A DNA stretch of 38,006 bases, taken from contig JAISTB010000022.1 in assembly GCA_031272775.1 (NCBI GenBank), forward strand, positions 1 through 38,006, given 5' to 3'. Origin of the DNA: Fusobacteriaceae bacterium (GTDB lineage: Bacteria; Fusobacteriota; Fusobacteriia; Fusobacteriales; Fusobacteriaceae). Each line of letters starts with the position of its first letter. The first letter of the stretch is position 1. The notes below the pieces were generated by a model. It was not told the DNA's origin, did no database searches, and worked only from the letters and a program-made list of their open reading frames with translations. Both the position numbers and the translations under genes were made by a program. Of this stretch, positions 1 to 7,176 are shown one piece after another.

Positions 1-1
1 C

Positions 2-88
2 GTGCGTTCACACTTGAAATCCGTGCAGCTACTTCCCGAAAAGATCAAAGGGTTTTTCGGTTCAAAGACTACCAGTTACGCTGCATAA
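2..88 (+). CDS. possible C-terminal fragment of a gene cut by the window edge
   Basis: The frame beginning at base 2 is open from the window edge to a TAA at 86-88 and reads as 28 residues ending in FFGSKTTSYAA. It could be the tail of a plus-strand gene that starts outside the window. I do not recognise the family. A second frame starting at base 1 is open to about position 249, so an open frame alone is weak evidence here. No start codon or ribosome-binding site can be judged. Confidence is low. Confidence 0.2.
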   Translation: MRSHLKSVQLLPEKIKGFFGSKTTSYAA

Positions 89-182
89 ACTGCGCAAGGT
101 TTAATCGGGGAAGCAATAACCTACATATTATCCCATTATGGCAAACATGTCAAGCAATAAAATGTCAAAATGAAGTGTATAC

Positions 183-215
183 AAAAACTGGCCTGAATTC
201 ACGCGGAATTCGGGC
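183..215 (-). terminator. intrinsic terminator of the D-amino-acid operon
   Basis: Read on the minus strand, a ten-base arm (206-215) pairs with 191-200 across a five-base loop with one mismatch, and a run of five T follows (A run at 183-187). It lies just beyond the stop codon at 249 of the last operon gene. The plus strand also shows a T run after the stem, so it could act in both directions. Confidence 0.6.
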
Positions 216-248
216 AAAAAAGATTTTTTTGATTTGTTCATTCAAGCT

Positions 249-1361
249 TTAAATTTCAAGTTTCCGGTTTCTGGCGTCCACGCTCCATGTGTCAACAATT
301 TCCCCGTGTTCGGCGACGAGAACGGCCGGATAGAGCGCTGTGGTCGGACAGATATGGGTGGGAATGACGTAGAGTTCCGTTCCGATGGCCGGAACCTCCC
401 CCTCATGCCCCTCTTCCATCCGGAATACCCAGTGCTCTTCGCTCTGTCCCATTTCCACAACGTGGTCCAGACCGACGATCTTACCCCGGCTTCCGGGAGG
501 GTCCGCAGCGATGCCCTTATGTCCGAGATCCAGGGTAAAATAGCCTTTCTCAGGATGGCTGACGACCCGGGTGAGAACGAGCGCCCCGGGTACAAAGGGC
601 ATGTCTTTGAATTTAGAACAGTATCCGTAATCCGACAGGAATAACGTTCCCGGCGACAAATAGACGCCTTCATGCCTGGCGTGGCAGGGAAAAGACGGCG
701 TACCACCCATTACTAGAATTTCGCACGGGAGGTTTTTGGCCGCAAGCTCCTCTTTTACGGCGCGGATTTTTTCATGGACGGCGTCCACCGCGCTTTGACG
801 CTCCTCAAGATCCGGTATGCCGTGATGGCCATCATAACAGTGAAATCCCCGCAGTTGGATTCCTGGTATCGGCGATGCCTTTTCATAAAAGGCCGCGCTT
901 TGCGCGCAGGGCACGCCGGTTCGGTTCATCCCTAAATTCATGTCCACAAGGACCTGGTAGAATTCTCCGTTTTCCACGGCGCAATTCCCCAGTAATTTCA
1001 ACTGTTTTAAATCGTCTCCGATCGCGAAAAATTCCGTATCCGGGTATGTCTTGACCAGTTTCGCGAAACGCTTGATATTGGGGCCGATCAGGGGATAGGC
1101 CACAATGACCCGGGGCGCTTTCAGCATCCCCAACATTTCCCCTTCCGCGATGGTTGCGCATTTGAATCTTTTGATGCCCATGGTCATTTGCAACAAGACC
1201 ATTTCGCGCATTTTGTGCGATTTGATATGGGGCCAGAGGTTTTCCGCGGACTTTGCCACAGCGATGGCTTTTCTCGTGTTTTCTTCGATGATCTCTTTGT
1301 AATAAATCAATGCCGGCGTAATAATATTTTCCGTTTGCCTCAAAACATAGTTTTCTGACAT
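249..1361 (-). CDS. D-threonine aldolase / D-serine dehydratase-like PLP enzyme
   Basis: This is a fold-type III PLP enzyme of 370 residues, a normal length for the DSD1/D-threonine aldolase family. The N-terminal barrel carries the family motif PHIKSHK, with Lys47 as the likely PLP lysine. The C-terminal beta domain carries the metal site THICPT, with His336 and Cys338. A His-x-Cys pair is known from eukaryotic-type D-serine dehydratase, whereas characterised D-threonine aldolases have His-x-Asp, so dehydratase activity (2-aminoacrylate formation) is favoured but not proven. The start has a GAGGTG site seven bases upstream. It is the last gene of the TRAP operon, 8 bp after the M20 gene. The RidA-family gene in the same operon fits a dehydratase that releases reactive enamines. 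Confidence 0.85.
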   Translation of the reverse strand: MSENYVLRQTENIITPALIYYKEIIEENTRKAIAVAKSAENLWPHIKSHKMREMVLLQMTMGIKRFKCATIAEGEMLGMLKAPRVIVAYPLIGPNIKRFAKLVKTYPDTEFFAIGDDLKQLKLLGNCAVENGEFYQVLVDMNLGMNRTGVPCAQSAAFYEKASPIPGIQLRGFHCYDGHHGIPDLEERQSAVDAVHEKIRAVKEELAAKNLPCEILVMGGTPSFPCHARHEGVYLSPGTLFLSDYGYCSKFKDMPFVPGALVLTRVVSHPEKGYFTLDLGHKGIAADPPGSRGKIVGLDHVVEMGQSEEHWVFRMEEGHEGEVPAIGTELYVIPTHICPTTALYPAVLVAEHGEIVDTWSVDARNRKLEI

Positions 1362-1369
1362 CTTTCACC

Positions 1370-2524
1370 TCATTGCGCTGATTCTTGCGCTTTTAAAAAG
1401 AACTTCCGGTATAATTCCATGGCTTCATACAATTGCTTTTCTTCGAGAAATTCATCTTTGATGTGCGCCTGGTCAATACTTCCGGGCCCCCAGATGATTG
1501 CCTCGAAGCCTCCTTGATGAAACCATGACATATCGCAGCAGGCCGGAAAATACGTGATCTTCGGCTTATTGCCCCGATATTCCGCGTAGACGGCGCCGGC
1601 TGTCCGGACGATATCGGATGACGGCAGAACCGCACTGGGCGTCACCTGGATAAATTCTTCGATCGCCCAGCCGATTTCTTTGTGATGAAATAAATCCGTG
1701 AGAATCCCCTCGATTTTTCGCTCGAGGCTTTCCCGGGTATCACCGGGTACTGTCCTGCAATCCAGCACAACTTCACAGGTTCCGGGGATAATGTTATCCT
1801 TGATTCCGCCGTGGAGCACAGTGGCCGCCACAGTCGGCGGAGGCAGGATATCCGGCTTCATTTTCCCCAATGCTTCGTTCCATTGATCAATTTTCAGTAA
1901 AAACGCGGCCATCAGGGTTAAAGCGTTAATTCCCGCGTCCGGTTGCCCCGCGTGACACTGCTTTCCCTTGATCGTCACCCGAAAGCGAATGACGCCTCTG
2001 TGCGCGATATTCAATTGATTGCCGGTCGCCTCGCCGACGACGACCCAGTTTCTTTTTCCTTTTTGAAAATTTTGGATAAACCGCTTTGTCCCGATTCCGT
2101 CGACTTCTTCATCGGCCACAAAGGCCAGTACCAATTCACAATTGCCTTTTACCGCCCCTTCTCTCTTCAAGCGGATCGCCGCCGTGATCATGGCCGCGAT
2201 GGCGCCTTTCATATCGCAAGTTCCGCGTCCGTATAAGTATTCTCCTTCTTTCGTCAGCGTAAACGCTTCTTTTGTCCAGCCTTCACCGGCGGGGACCACG
2301 TCAAGATGCCCGTTGAGTATCAGTTTACAGGGGCCTTCCCCGGTTCGCGCGATGATGTTCGCCCTGTTTTCTCCGACAATCTGAAGCTCCGTCGAAAAGC
2401 CTTCCCGCTTCAGCAAGCCTTCGATATATTCGGCAACCGGCTTTTCATCCCCGGGTTTGTTCACGCTTTGAAACGATATCAGATCCCGCAGAATCTCCAA
2501 GGCCATTTCTTTGTATACGTCCAT
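1370..2524 (-). CDS. M20 family deacylase/peptidase (ArgE/DapE-like)
   Basis: A 384-residue cytosolic zinc amidohydrolase of the M20 family (ArgE/DapE/ACY1/CPG2). The metal and catalytic motifs are intact: NGHLDVV with His73 and Asp75, GRGTCDMKG with Asp104, ADEE with Glu139 (general base) and Glu140 (metal), VGEAT, and a C-terminal QAH histidine. The middle section has the lid/dimerisation domain typical of the family. It lies between the TRAP permease (9 bp) and the D-amino-acid enzyme (8 bp), so it probably cleaves an N-acyl amino acid or dipeptide imported by the transporter. It might instead supply the deacetylase missing from the lysine operon, but the operon context argues against that. 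The start has AAGGA six bases upstream. Confidence 0.85.
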   Translation of the reverse strand: MDVYKEMALEILRDLISFQSVNKPGDEKPVAEYIEGLLKREGFSTELQIVGENRANIIARTGEGPCKLILNGHLDVVPAGEGWTKEAFTLTKEGEYLYGRGTCDMKGAIAAMITAAIRLKREGAVKGNCELVLAFVADEEVDGIGTKRFIQNFQKGKRNWVVVGEATGNQLNIAHRGVIRFRVTIKGKQCHAGQPDAGINALTLMAAFLLKIDQWNEALGKMKPDILPPPTVAATVLHGGIKDNIIPGTCEVVLDCRTVPGDTRESLERKIEGILTDLFHHKEIGWAIEEFIQVTPSAVLPSSDIVRTAGAVYAEYRGNKPKITYFPACCDMSWFHQGGFEAIIWGPGSIDQAHIKDEFLEEKQLYEAMELYRKFFLKAQESAQ

Positions 2525-2533
2525 AATCCGTCC

Positions 2534-3805
2534 TTATCTGATAAAGCTGGCCAGATACATCGTAAGCGGCGGGCAGTAGGCCACAACGAGGATGACGATC
2601 GCGCCGGAGATAAAGAAAGGAACCAGATCCTTTGTACATTCCTCAATGGATATTTTCGCGATGTTGCAAGAGATAAAAAGCGTCGTTCCCACAGGCGGGG
2701 TAAAAAGACCCATGGCCAGCGAACACAGCACGATGATCCCCATGTGTATGGGATCGACGCCGATACCGGCCGCGATCGGCATAAAGATCGGCAGGAAAAT
2801 ATAGAGATTCGGGACATTGTCCATAACCATCCCGGCCAGGAACAGGATCATGATCATCACGAAAAGCAACATGCCGCCCGGGAGCTTGAGGTTGAGCAGC
2901 GCCCGCGCGATTTTTGTTGGGATGTTGTTGCTGATCAGGATCCACTGCATGATGGTGGCGGTGCAGACGACCATCATGACTACCGTCGTACCGATTGCTG
3001 AATCCCGCAGGGCCCGGAAGATCTTTTTGATCGTCAGCGTCCGATAGACGAAAATCCCCAGGATCAGCGAATAAACCACACAGATGGAAGCGGATTCCGT
3101 CGGCGTCGCGATCCCTAAAATAATGCTTCCCAGCATAAAAATCGGAAAGAGCATGGCCCAGAAGGCGACAATGCTTGCCGACAAAATTTCTTTCAACGAC
3201 GCCCTTTTTTCTCTCGGATACTTGTTTTTGAGCGCCATCCATACGGTTACGGCAAGATAGGTCAATCCGATCAGAATTCCCGGGATGGCGCCCGCCAGAA
3301 ACAGTTTGGCGACGGAAAGCCCGGTGATATAGGAAATCACGATCATGGTACTGCTGGGCGGAATAATGATCCCCACGACGGAACTCGTGGCGTTGATGGC
3401 CGCCGAAAAAGATTTCGGGTATCCTCTGTCATTCATTTCGGGAATGAGGATCGCGCCTACGGATGAGGCGTCCGCTACGGAAGAGCCGGAAATTCCCGCC
3501 ATGATCATACTCGTTACCACCGAAACGCAACCCAGACCGCCGGGCAGTTGCCGCACAAGAATACTCGCGAAATTGATGAGCTTTTTGGCGATTCCGGCCT
3601 CCACCATCAGATTTCCCGCCAAAATGAAGAAAGGAACGGCCAGAAATGCGAAGGATTGGGTATTGGAAAAGAATTTCTGGGCCGCGAGAGCGGTGGAAAT
3701 TCCCCGAAACTGCATAAAAAGAAGAGAACCCGTTCCCATGGCGAAGGCGATCGGCACGCCGATAACGATAAAAATGGCAAAAGTCGCGAACATAAGGATT
3801 AACAT
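2534..3805 (-). CDS. dctM: TRAP transporter large permease (DctM)
   Basis: A 423-residue, strongly hydrophobic protein of the DctM/SiaM family, the ion-coupled translocating subunit of TRAP transporters in the inner membrane. It has the usual length and about a dozen membrane segments. Conserved family stretches are visible, including GIIIPPSSTMIVIS and, near the C terminus, a LFTPPVGTTLF repeat-like counterpart, which are the two inverted half-sites of the carrier. The start overlaps the small permease gene by 7 nt, implying coupled translation. The substrate cannot be read from this subunit. Confidence 0.95.
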   Translation of the reverse strand: MLILMFATFAIFIVIGVPIAFAMGTGSLLFMQFRGISTALAAQKFFSNTQSFAFLAVPFFILAGNLMVEAGIAKKLINFASILVRQLPGGLGCVSVVTSMIMAGISGSSVADASSVGAILIPEMNDRGYPKSFSAAINATSSVVGIIIPPSSTMIVISYITGLSVAKLFLAGAIPGILIGLTYLAVTVWMALKNKYPREKRASLKEILSASIVAFWAMLFPIFMLGSIILGIATPTESASICVVYSLILGIFVYRTLTIKKIFRALRDSAIGTTVVMMVVCTATIMQWILISNNIPTKIARALLNLKLPGGMLLFVMIMILFLAGMVMDNVPNLYIFLPIFMPIAAGIGVDPIHMGIIVLCSLAMGLFTPPVGTTLFISCNIAKISIEECTKDLVPFFISGAIVILVVAYCPPLTMYLASFIR

Positions 3806-4302
3806 TTTTCTTCACCGCCCGTTTTCAAGATATCAAACAGGATGTATTTGATGAGATTGTAGGATACCACCAGAGCAACTCCACTAAATCCCACCACCAT
3901 GGAACCATAGGTAAACATTTTGCTGATTCCCGTCAAAACCAGAATCTCGTTTCGGAGAGAAAGGCTCAGACTGAACGAAGCGATGATCATGGAAACCGAA
4001 AAATACAGCATTACCATGTGTACCAGAATTTCGATCACGTGCCGCGTCGTCCCCTTGAACCGCTCCTTGATGAAAACAAGGGCGGTGTTTCCGTTACTTT
4101 TCGCTATGGCGATGGCGCTCAGCGCCACGATCCACGGAAACAAGAGGTTTGTCATCTCACTGGTGATCACGATAGGACGCTTGAACACGTAGCGGCAAAG
4201 GACTTCCATAAACACGAATCCGGTCAGTACCGCCATCATAATACCCGCGATTCCGCTCAAAACATCTGTGATGAGGTAAATTGTTTTTTCTAATTTTTTC
4301 AT
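3799..4302 (-). CDS. dctQ: TRAP transporter small permease (DctQ)
   Basis: A 167-residue membrane protein with four predicted helices, the DctQ subunit that partners DctM. The sequence MEVLCRYVFKRP and the LLFPWIVALSAIAIA stretch after helix two are typical of the family. I chose the ATG at 4302, because it has GAGG seven bases upstream. An ATG six codons further upstream (4320) lacks a suitable site. It lies 35 bp after dctP and overlaps dctM by 7 nt. Confidence 0.93.
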   Translation of the reverse strand: MKKLEKTIYLITDVLSGIAGIMMAVLTGFVFMEVLCRYVFKRPIVITSEMTNLLFPWIVALSAIAIAKSNGNTALVFIKERFKGTTRHVIEILVHMVMLYFSVSMIIASFSLSLSLRNEILVLTGISKMFTYGSMVVGFSGVALVVSYNLIKYILFDILKTGGEEKC

Positions 4303-4337
4303 TGGTCTTCCTCTCCCCATATCCTTCCCGATTGTTC

Positions 4338-5318
4338 CTATTTTTTGTATTCTTTGATGATCGCGCTCACTTTTTCGTCGGCGCCGGAATAAAAGATTTC
4401 ATAGACAGGTTTTGCCGCCTCGGCGAAAGCCGCCGGATCCGGATGCGTAATCTTTTTGAACCCGTTTTTCATCATTTCAAGATATTTGCTGTCGGCGTTT
4501 ACCGCGTACGCTCTCGATACTTCCTGCGCCTTTGCCGCTCCCTCAAGAATGATTTTTTGCGTTTCCGCGTCCATGCTCTCGAATTTTTTGTCGTTCATAA
4601 TAAAATTGATCGCATAGTAGAATACATTGACTACGGCGAGGTAATCCTGGACTTCAAAGAATTTTTGCTGATAAATCGCGTCAATGGGGTTGAACTGCCC
4701 GTCAACGACGCCCTGGCTCATGCCGAGGTACAATTCGGAGAAAGGCAGCGTTGTCACGGAACATCCGAGACTCTCAAAGGTCTTGATGGAAGCGCCTTCG
4801 TTGGGAGAGCGCATTTTGAGTCCTCTCATGTCCGCTACGCTTTCAATGGCCCGTTTGTTGTTTGTGATCTGCGCCATGCCCAGATCTCCCCATCCGATGA
4901 TCTTATACCCGAATTTCTTCGCGATTTCCTTGTAGCGTTCTCCAAGCACGCCTTCCTGCAGTTTATGTCCTTCGTCAAAATTCTTTACGAGAAAGGGAAG
5001 CGTAATCCCGGAAAATGAGGGATCCACGGTGGACATGCTCGAACATCCCGGCAGAGAAAAATCCAGGACGCCGATCTTGACCATTTCGATCATTTCCTGC
5101 TCGGAACCGAGGGTTCCGGCGGCAAATAATTCCACGGAAATACGCCCCTTGCTTTCCTTTTCGACGTATTCCTTGAATGTCTTCGCCATTTCCCCGCGGA
5201 CGGAATCCTCCACCGTATTGTAGCCCAGCTGGAATTTGTAATCTTTTGCCTGTACCACAAGCCCGGACAGCAAAATTCCCATCAGAATGACCTTCAGCAG
5301 CAATGCAACTTTTTTCAT
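4338..5318 (-). CDS. dctP: TRAP transporter substrate-binding protein (DctP)
   Basis: A 326-residue periplasmic solute receptor of the DctP family (TRAP-T). Residues 1-24 form a Sec signal peptide ending VQA, with no lipobox cysteine, so the product should be soluble in the periplasm. The family core around residues 140-200 is present: the GLKMRSP segment carries the conserved arginine that binds a carboxylate, followed by LPFSELYLGMSQGVVDGQFNP. The ligand is therefore an organic acid or amino-acid derivative. The start has AAGGAGG five bases upstream. Synteny with an M20 deacylase and a D-amino-acid enzyme suggests an (N-acyl) D-amino acid, which is inference. Confidence 0.93.
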   Translation of the reverse strand: MKKVALLLKVILMGILLSGLVVQAKDYKFQLGYNTVEDSVRGEMAKTFKEYVEKESKGRISVELFAAGTLGSEQEMIEMVKIGVLDFSLPGCSSMSTVDPSFSGITLPFLVKNFDEGHKLQEGVLGERYKEIAKKFGYKIIGWGDLGMAQITNNKRAIESVADMRGLKMRSPNEGASIKTFESLGCSVTTLPFSELYLGMSQGVVDGQFNPIDAIYQQKFFEVQDYLAVVNVFYYAINFIMNDKKFESMDAETQKIILEGAAKAQEVSRAYAVNADSKYLEMMKNGFKKITHPDPAAFAEAAKPVYEIFYSGADEKVSAIIKEYKK

Positions 5319-5371
5319 TTGTTCCTCCTTTATTTTGATGTAAGTGAACTAGTATTCCCTGTGATTCCCGG

Positions 5372-5830
5372 TTACTTTATCCTCGCGATGAGCTCCACCT
5401 CCGTGGTGATATCCGTCGGGAGCACATTCACGCCGAGGGCGCATCTTGTGTGCTTTCCTTTATCACCGAAGACTTCCATCATCAGATCGGAAGCCCCATT
5501 GATGACCTGCGGCTGTCCGTAAAAGTCGTCGGCGCTTGCCACAAAACCTTTCAAATGAACGATCTCTTCGATATTGTCCAAATCCCCGACCGCTTTTTTC
5601 ATTTGCGCGAGCAGATTATACGCGCAATATTTTGCCGATTGATAGCCTTCCTCGGCCGTGCGTTCTTTGCCGACCTTTCCGGTAAAGAGCTGCTGGCCGT
5701 TAATGATGGGCCCCTGGCCGGAAACGAACAGCAGATTCCCTACGATCTTATAGCTTGTGTATGAAGCGATGGGCGTGGGGGGCGTCGGCAGTTCAATTCC
5801 CAATTCTTTCAGTCTGTTTTCGATGATCAT
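5372..5830 (-). CDS. RidA/YjgF family protein
   Basis: A 152-residue protein of the RidA (YjgF/YER057c/UK114) superfamily, in the longer subgroup that starts RLKELGIELP. RidA proper hydrolyses enamine/imine intermediates such as 2-aminoacrylate released by PLP dehydratases. The FVSGQGP motif (36-41) and a C-terminal HTRCALGVNVLP segment are present. Arg129 aligns with the catalytic arginine of E. coli RidA by eye. It lies between the regulator gene and dctP. Its presence beside a D-serine-dehydratase-like gene suggests it clears the enamine product. The ribosome-binding site GGAGG is ten bases from the ATG, slightly long. Confidence 0.88.
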   Translation of the reverse strand: MIIENRLKELGIELPTPPTPIASYTSYKIVGNLLFVSGQGPIINGQQLFTGKVGKERTAEEGYQSAKYCAYNLLAQMKKAVGDLDNIEEIVHLKGFVASADDFYGQPQVINGASDLMMEVFGDKGKHTRCALGVNVLPTDITTEVELIARIK

Positions 5831-5845
5831 GATTTATGCTCCTCC

Positions 5846-6496
5846 TTAAAATTTTTCTCTGTTTTCATGGATTTCATCCAGATAATTGTACAGCGTGAAT
5901 TTTGATATCCCGAATACGTTGCATATTTTTGTGTTTGATTTGCTGATCAAGAGCGCCCCTTTTTCATCCAGGTAACGCAGCGCCCGTATTTTGTCTTCTC
6001 TGGTCATTTCCGCCACCGGTTTTCCGACGATCTCCAGGCTCCCGTTGATCAGATAGGTAAGCAAATCGGAAACATTCGTTGCGAAAAATTCTTCGGAAGT
6101 CCGCGCGTTGGAGTCAGGCAGTTTGGAATCCAAATAATCCCTGATTTTCATGGTTTTCGTGACGTCGCTGTTGACGCAAAGGGCGCCGATGAAGTGGCCT
6201 TGATCATTTTTCAGATACATTGTGGAAGACATCAGGGTTTTCCCGTCTTTCGTCTTTGTCACATAATTCGTCTTCAGATCCTTTGTCTCTGTGCCTTTGA
6301 TGACTTCCAGCCCCAAGTTGCTGCCGCAGTCTCCGATATTCCGTCCCGTGATGTGGTTGTTTTCGATGGCGACAATACTCCTGTCATAGCCTTTCGACCA
6401 GTCATGGAGCACAATCTCCGTTTCATCTCCAAATTGCGCTTTCAGCAATTGCATCAAATTTTTGAAAAATTCCATTTCTTCGTCAATCGTTTTCAT
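5846..6496 (-). CDS. YheO/DauR-type PAS and HTH transcriptional regulator
   Basis: A 216-residue DNA-binding regulator. Residues about 10-115 match the YheO-like PAS domain (DWSKGYDRSIVAIENNHITG, then IGDCGSNL and a GALCVNSDVT strand). Residues about 165-216 match the associated helix-turn-helix, ending SKFTLYNYLDEI. The family includes DauR, the repressor of D-arginine catabolism in Pseudomonas. It is the first gene of the TRAP operon, so it probably controls its own promoter. I chose ATG 6496, which has GAGGAG seven bases upstream. A GTG at 6511 in the same frame overlaps that site. The effector is unknown but is probably the operon's substrate. Confidence 0.87.
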   Translation of the reverse strand: MKTIDEEMEFFKNLMQLLKAQFGDETEIVLHDWSKGYDRSIVAIENNHITGRNIGDCGSNLGLEVIKGTETKDLKTNYVTKTKDGKTLMSSTMYLKNDQGHFIGALCVNSDVTKTMKIRDYLDSKLPDSNARTSEEFFATNVSDLLTYLINGSLEIVGKPVAEMTREDKIRALRYLDEKGALLISKSNTKICNVFGISKFTLYNYLDEIHENREKF

Positions 6497-6535
6497 GCTT
6501 TCACTCCTCACTGCAGGCTCATTTTCTCTTTAGAT

Positions 6536-6580
6536 ATAAATTCAAGCATAAATTCAAATTATTATTATTTTGAAATTTAT
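6536..6580. repeat. AT-rich direct and inverted repeat, candidate operator
   Basis: The ten-base sequence ATAAATTCAA occurs at 6536-6545 and again at 6548-6557, a 12-bp period. The second copy, extended to 6558, is also the left arm of a near-palindrome whose right arm is at 6569-6580 with one extra base. It lies about 30 bp downstream of the -10 hexamer in the leader of the regulator gene, a sensible place for an autoregulatory operator. Binding is inferred only. Confidence 0.4.
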
Positions 6581-6610
6581 CAAAAATCAAACTTTTTTTC
6601 ATACAACAAT

Positions 6611-6639
6611 ACTATACGCTTCTTCTGCTGTTTTGTCAA
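6611..6639 (-). promoter_or_regulatory. sigma70-type promoter of the TRAP/D-amino-acid operon
   Basis: On the minus strand a TTGACA box (6639-6634) is separated by 17 bp from TATAGT (6616-6611). This is a near-consensus vegetative promoter directed at the regulator gene, leaving a leader of about 105 nt that contains the AT-rich repeats. Confidence 0.8.
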
Positions 6640-6754
6640 GGGAAAATTTTGCCTTTGACCATGAAATCTTATTTTTCCTGACAACGCGCTTGTTTGCGCG
6701 CATAATGCAGCGCAAATAATCAGCGTATTTCTCCCGATTAAAGCCGGAAAACAC

Positions 6755-6785
6755 AAAAAAGGCCGGAAACCTTCCAGCCTTTTTC
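6755..6785. terminator. bidirectional intrinsic terminator
   Basis: A stem formed by 6756-6768 and 6772-6785, with one mismatch and a three-base loop, is flanked by A and T runs on both sides. On the minus strand it ends the permease/MetX-like/small-protein operon, whose last stop is at 6825. Confidence 0.75.
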
Positions 6786-6824
6786 AAATTTTCTTATCTT
6801 TCGGCTACGGTACAGGCGCCCTTC

Positions 6825-7154
6825 TCACGAGTCACAGTCAGGCTCGTCCGCGGGAAAATCCATCACGGATTTCAGCATATGCTCGCTGACGATCTGCTCA
6901 AATTCGGGGTCATCCTGATAGAGATCATCGAGAAGCGCCCGGATGTAGGTCACCATTTTCCGGTATTTCGGCAGATCCGTCTCGTGAGAATAGCTGTCCG
7001 CGATGGCGATGATCGGGATCAAGCGGTCGAGAAGATTGACCAAAAAACGCAAAAGGTCGACAAAAGGCTCGGGATTTTCCCGGATGGCGTCCCGGTCAAG
7101 CTGATCGATGACGGAATAGGGATATTTGCCGCCGAATGAACTTTTTTCTTTCAT
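6825..7154 (-). CDS. small acidic protein of unknown function
   Basis: A 109-residue protein I do not recognise. It begins MKEKSSFGGKYPYSVIDQLD, has a hydrophobic helix around residues 32-48 (LLRFLVNLLDRLIPIIAIAD) and ends in a very acidic tail. No cofactor or metal motif is visible, and it is probably cytosolic and helical. I chose the ATG at 7154, which has GGAG seven to eight bases upstream. A longer frame starting at 7265 would overlap the preceding gene. It follows the MetX-like gene by 22 bp and is last in the operon. Confidence 0.7.
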   Translation of the reverse strand: MKEKSSFGGKYPYSVIDQLDRDAIRENPEPFVDLLRFLVNLLDRLIPIIAIADSYSHETDLPKYRKMVTYIRALLDDLYQDDPEFEQIVSEHMLKSVMDFPADEPDCDS

Positions 7155-7176
7155 GAAATTACTCCGTTTGGCGCTC

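Larger units (their letters stand above)
6497..6824. other. intergenic region with operon promoter and terminator
   Basis: This 328-bp stretch holds the promoter and leader of the TRAP operon (6497-6639) and the terminator of the upstream operon (6755-6785). The part between 6640 and 6754 shows only a small GC-rich inverted repeat near 6685-6705. A 62-codon minus-strand frame (6599-6787) runs through the terminator and has no family resemblance, so I do not call it a gene. Confidence 0.6.

Noticed and set aside
6599-6787. 62-codon minus-strand frame before the regulator gene
   Set aside because: It starts within a terminator stem, covers the TRAP operon promoter and has no ribosome-binding site or homology I can see.
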